Source of the DNA: Pseudomonas graminis | GTDB taxonomy: Bacteria > Pseudomonadota > Gammaproteobacteria > Pseudomonadales > Pseudomonadaceae | DNA length: 64,000 nucleotides | Reading direction: 5' to 3' | NCBI RefSeq assembly: GCF_004364335.1 | Contig: NZ_SOCR01000002.1 | Location: forward strand, 186,001 to 250,000 | Shown here: positions 63,229-64,000 of the stretch, piece after piece | Layout: every line of letters begins with the position of its first letter | Position numbering within the stretch: the stretch's first letter is position 1 | The notes under the pieces: generated by a model | Told to the model about the DNA's origin: nothing | What the model saw: only the letters and a program-made list of their open reading frames with translations | Database searches by the model: none | Translations under genes and position numbers: made by a program

Positions 63229-63334
63229 GAGGACGAAAACCTCGCAGGCCGGCGGAAGCAGGCGCGCGGTTCGATTCGCCACCGGATCACCCCGCCCGGT
63301 TGTAGTGGAATTCCTCGGCCGCTGGCAGGCGGTC

Positions 63335-63534
63335 CGATTCGAGGCAGGTCTCCTGGCTCACGGCGGCCGGTCGCTGACAGGCATCGTCAGGCGACTGGCA
63401 TTCATCGCGCCTTCCCGCTCGCGCAGTGGCTGTGCAATGAAGCGGTCCGTTTACAGTTGCGGGGGCAGCTGCGGCTTGAAACCGCATTCCCTTCTTAGCG
63501 CCGGTGGTCTTAATAAAGACGGCCAGCGAACCTC
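63335..63534 (-). ncRNA. Cobalamin riboswitch upstream of cobW
   Basis: On the minus strand the B12 box AGCCAGGAGACCTGCC is at 63358-63343. Upstream are GCTGCCCCCGCAACTGTAA and GAAGGGAATGCGG, conserved parts of the class I cobalamin aptamer. P1 is formed by GGTTCG (63532-63527) with CGAATC (63341-63336). It senses adenosylcobalamin and should repress cobW-cobN-chlD when B12 is plentiful, probably by hiding the cobW ribosome binding site. Confidence 0.93.
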
Positions 63535-63600
63535 AAGTGCGCAAGGCTACGCAGTGACTGGAAGTCGGTCAATCGCGCTGTTGCAATGATTGCCACGCCA

Positions 63601-63672
63601 ATTGACGCACCGATCGCTGCATCGATTGACCTACCGACCGACGCGTCGATTGACGCGTCAAACAGCCCGTGG
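63601..63672. repeat. 24-base degenerate tandem repeat between two riboswitches
   Basis: Three units begin ATTGAC at 63601, 63625 and 63649, exactly 24 bases apart, each continuing with a CG-rich stretch (CACCGATCGC, CTACCGACCG, GCGTCAAAC). TTGAC resembles a -35 element to the right. It lies in the promoter gap of the two divergent riboswitch transcripts. Confidence 0.7.
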
Positions 63673-63685
63673 TCTCCTACACACC

Positions 63686-63910
63686 TTGTTACGGGTGCCC
63701 TTCACAGGGTGAAACGGGAAACCGGTGCGTGCAGACCTTCGGGTGTGCATCAGTCCGGTGCTGCCCCCGCAACGGTAAGCGAGTGAAGAATCAGATCCAC
63801 TGTGTCGGCAACGACATGGGAAGGGGATTCTTGAAGGCACGACGGTTGTAAAGGCTGTTGCATGTGCCCCTCGCGAGCCCGGAGACCGGCCCGACAACGT
63901 ACCATAACAA
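63686..63910 (+). ncRNA. Second cobalamin riboswitch, reading toward the right edge
   Basis: Plus-strand aptamer with CTGCCCCCGCAACGGTAAGC near 63759, a B12 box AGCCCGGAGACCGGCC at 63876-63891, and terminal pairing of TTGTTA (from 63686) with TAACAA (63905-63910). A following CCCGC/GCGGG hairpin (from 63911) may be the switching element. The window ends in AGAGGGAA, a ribosome binding site, so the controlled gene starts just outside. It is likely a B12 or cobalt uptake gene (BtuB or Cbt type), which cannot be checked here. Confidence 0.93.
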
Positions 63911-64000
63911 CCCGCGGTGGGCGGGCGCTGTTGAGCACTGCCGGCACTCGCCTGCGGTGTCTTCGCGCCTTTCCGTCCGCTGAATCCATTTCAGAGGGAA

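Noticed and set aside
63586-63786. 66-residue ORF with Ser-Ile-Asp repeats near the right end
   Set aside because: It is the translation of the 24-base repeat and of the riboswitch aptamer, which explain the sequence better.

Overview
The window is chromosomal DNA from a Pseudomonas, most likely of the P. fluorescens/P. syringae side of the genus. This is inferred from high GC, many Pseudomonas-type REP palindromes, a type VI secretion cluster with the same gene order as the P. aeruginosa H2-T6SS, and a cobW-cobN-chlD set under a cobalamin riboswitch. No tRNA, rRNA, prophage, insertion sequence or CRISPR array was seen.

Positions 1-12.4 kb hold mixed metabolic genes. These are the end of an MFS transporter, a divergent hxlR/qorB pair, two tandem RcnB-like periplasmic proteins, an AEC transporter, a LysR regulator, a NylB-like serine hydrolase, ilvE, an HDOD protein, a SIRT4-like sirtuin and a DUF2817 peptidase-like protein. 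REP clusters separate several of them.

Positions 12.4-23.1 kb form one apparent operon: tonB, exbB, exbD, a 912-residue TonB-dependent receptor, yejA, yejB, yejE and yejF. Together these encode a complete route from outer membrane to cytoplasm with its own energising complex. The cargo is probably a peptide or peptide conjugate. A leader of about 1 kb without a convincing gene precedes it. A DUF318 permease and a block of interspersed repeats follow.

Positions 24.8-46.5 kb are a T6SS cluster of H2 type on the minus strand: tssA-tssB-tssC-tssE-tssF-tssG-clpV-sfa(vasH)-orfX-fha-tssJ-tssK-tssL-tssM-pppA-stk1, with hcp divergent from tssA. The 681-base tssA/hcp interval carries three 18-bp palindromes, a lux-box-like palindrome and a sigma-54 promoter reading into hcp. 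The enhancer-binding regulator Sfa/VasH is encoded in the cluster, so the hcp control circuit appears complete. No vgrG or PAAR gene lies in the window.

Positions 46.6-56.5 kb contain a LysR gene, copA-cueR with a CueR dyad, an orphan acyl carrier protein whose upstream region repeats the palindrome seen at hcp, an MmcQ/YjbR protein, uppP-DUF1294, pnuC with a nicotinamide riboside kinase, and a VpsR-like regulator lacking the GAFTGA motif.

Positions 56.5-64 kb carry cobW-cobN-(31-codon ORF)-chlD on the minus strand. chlD appears to be expressed as a short AAA+ subunit and, by a -1 frameshift at A AAA AAG followed by a 12-bp stem, as an AAA+/VWA fusion. A cobalamin riboswitch precedes cobW. 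A second, divergent cobalamin riboswitch runs to the right edge and ends in a ribosome binding site for a gene outside the window.
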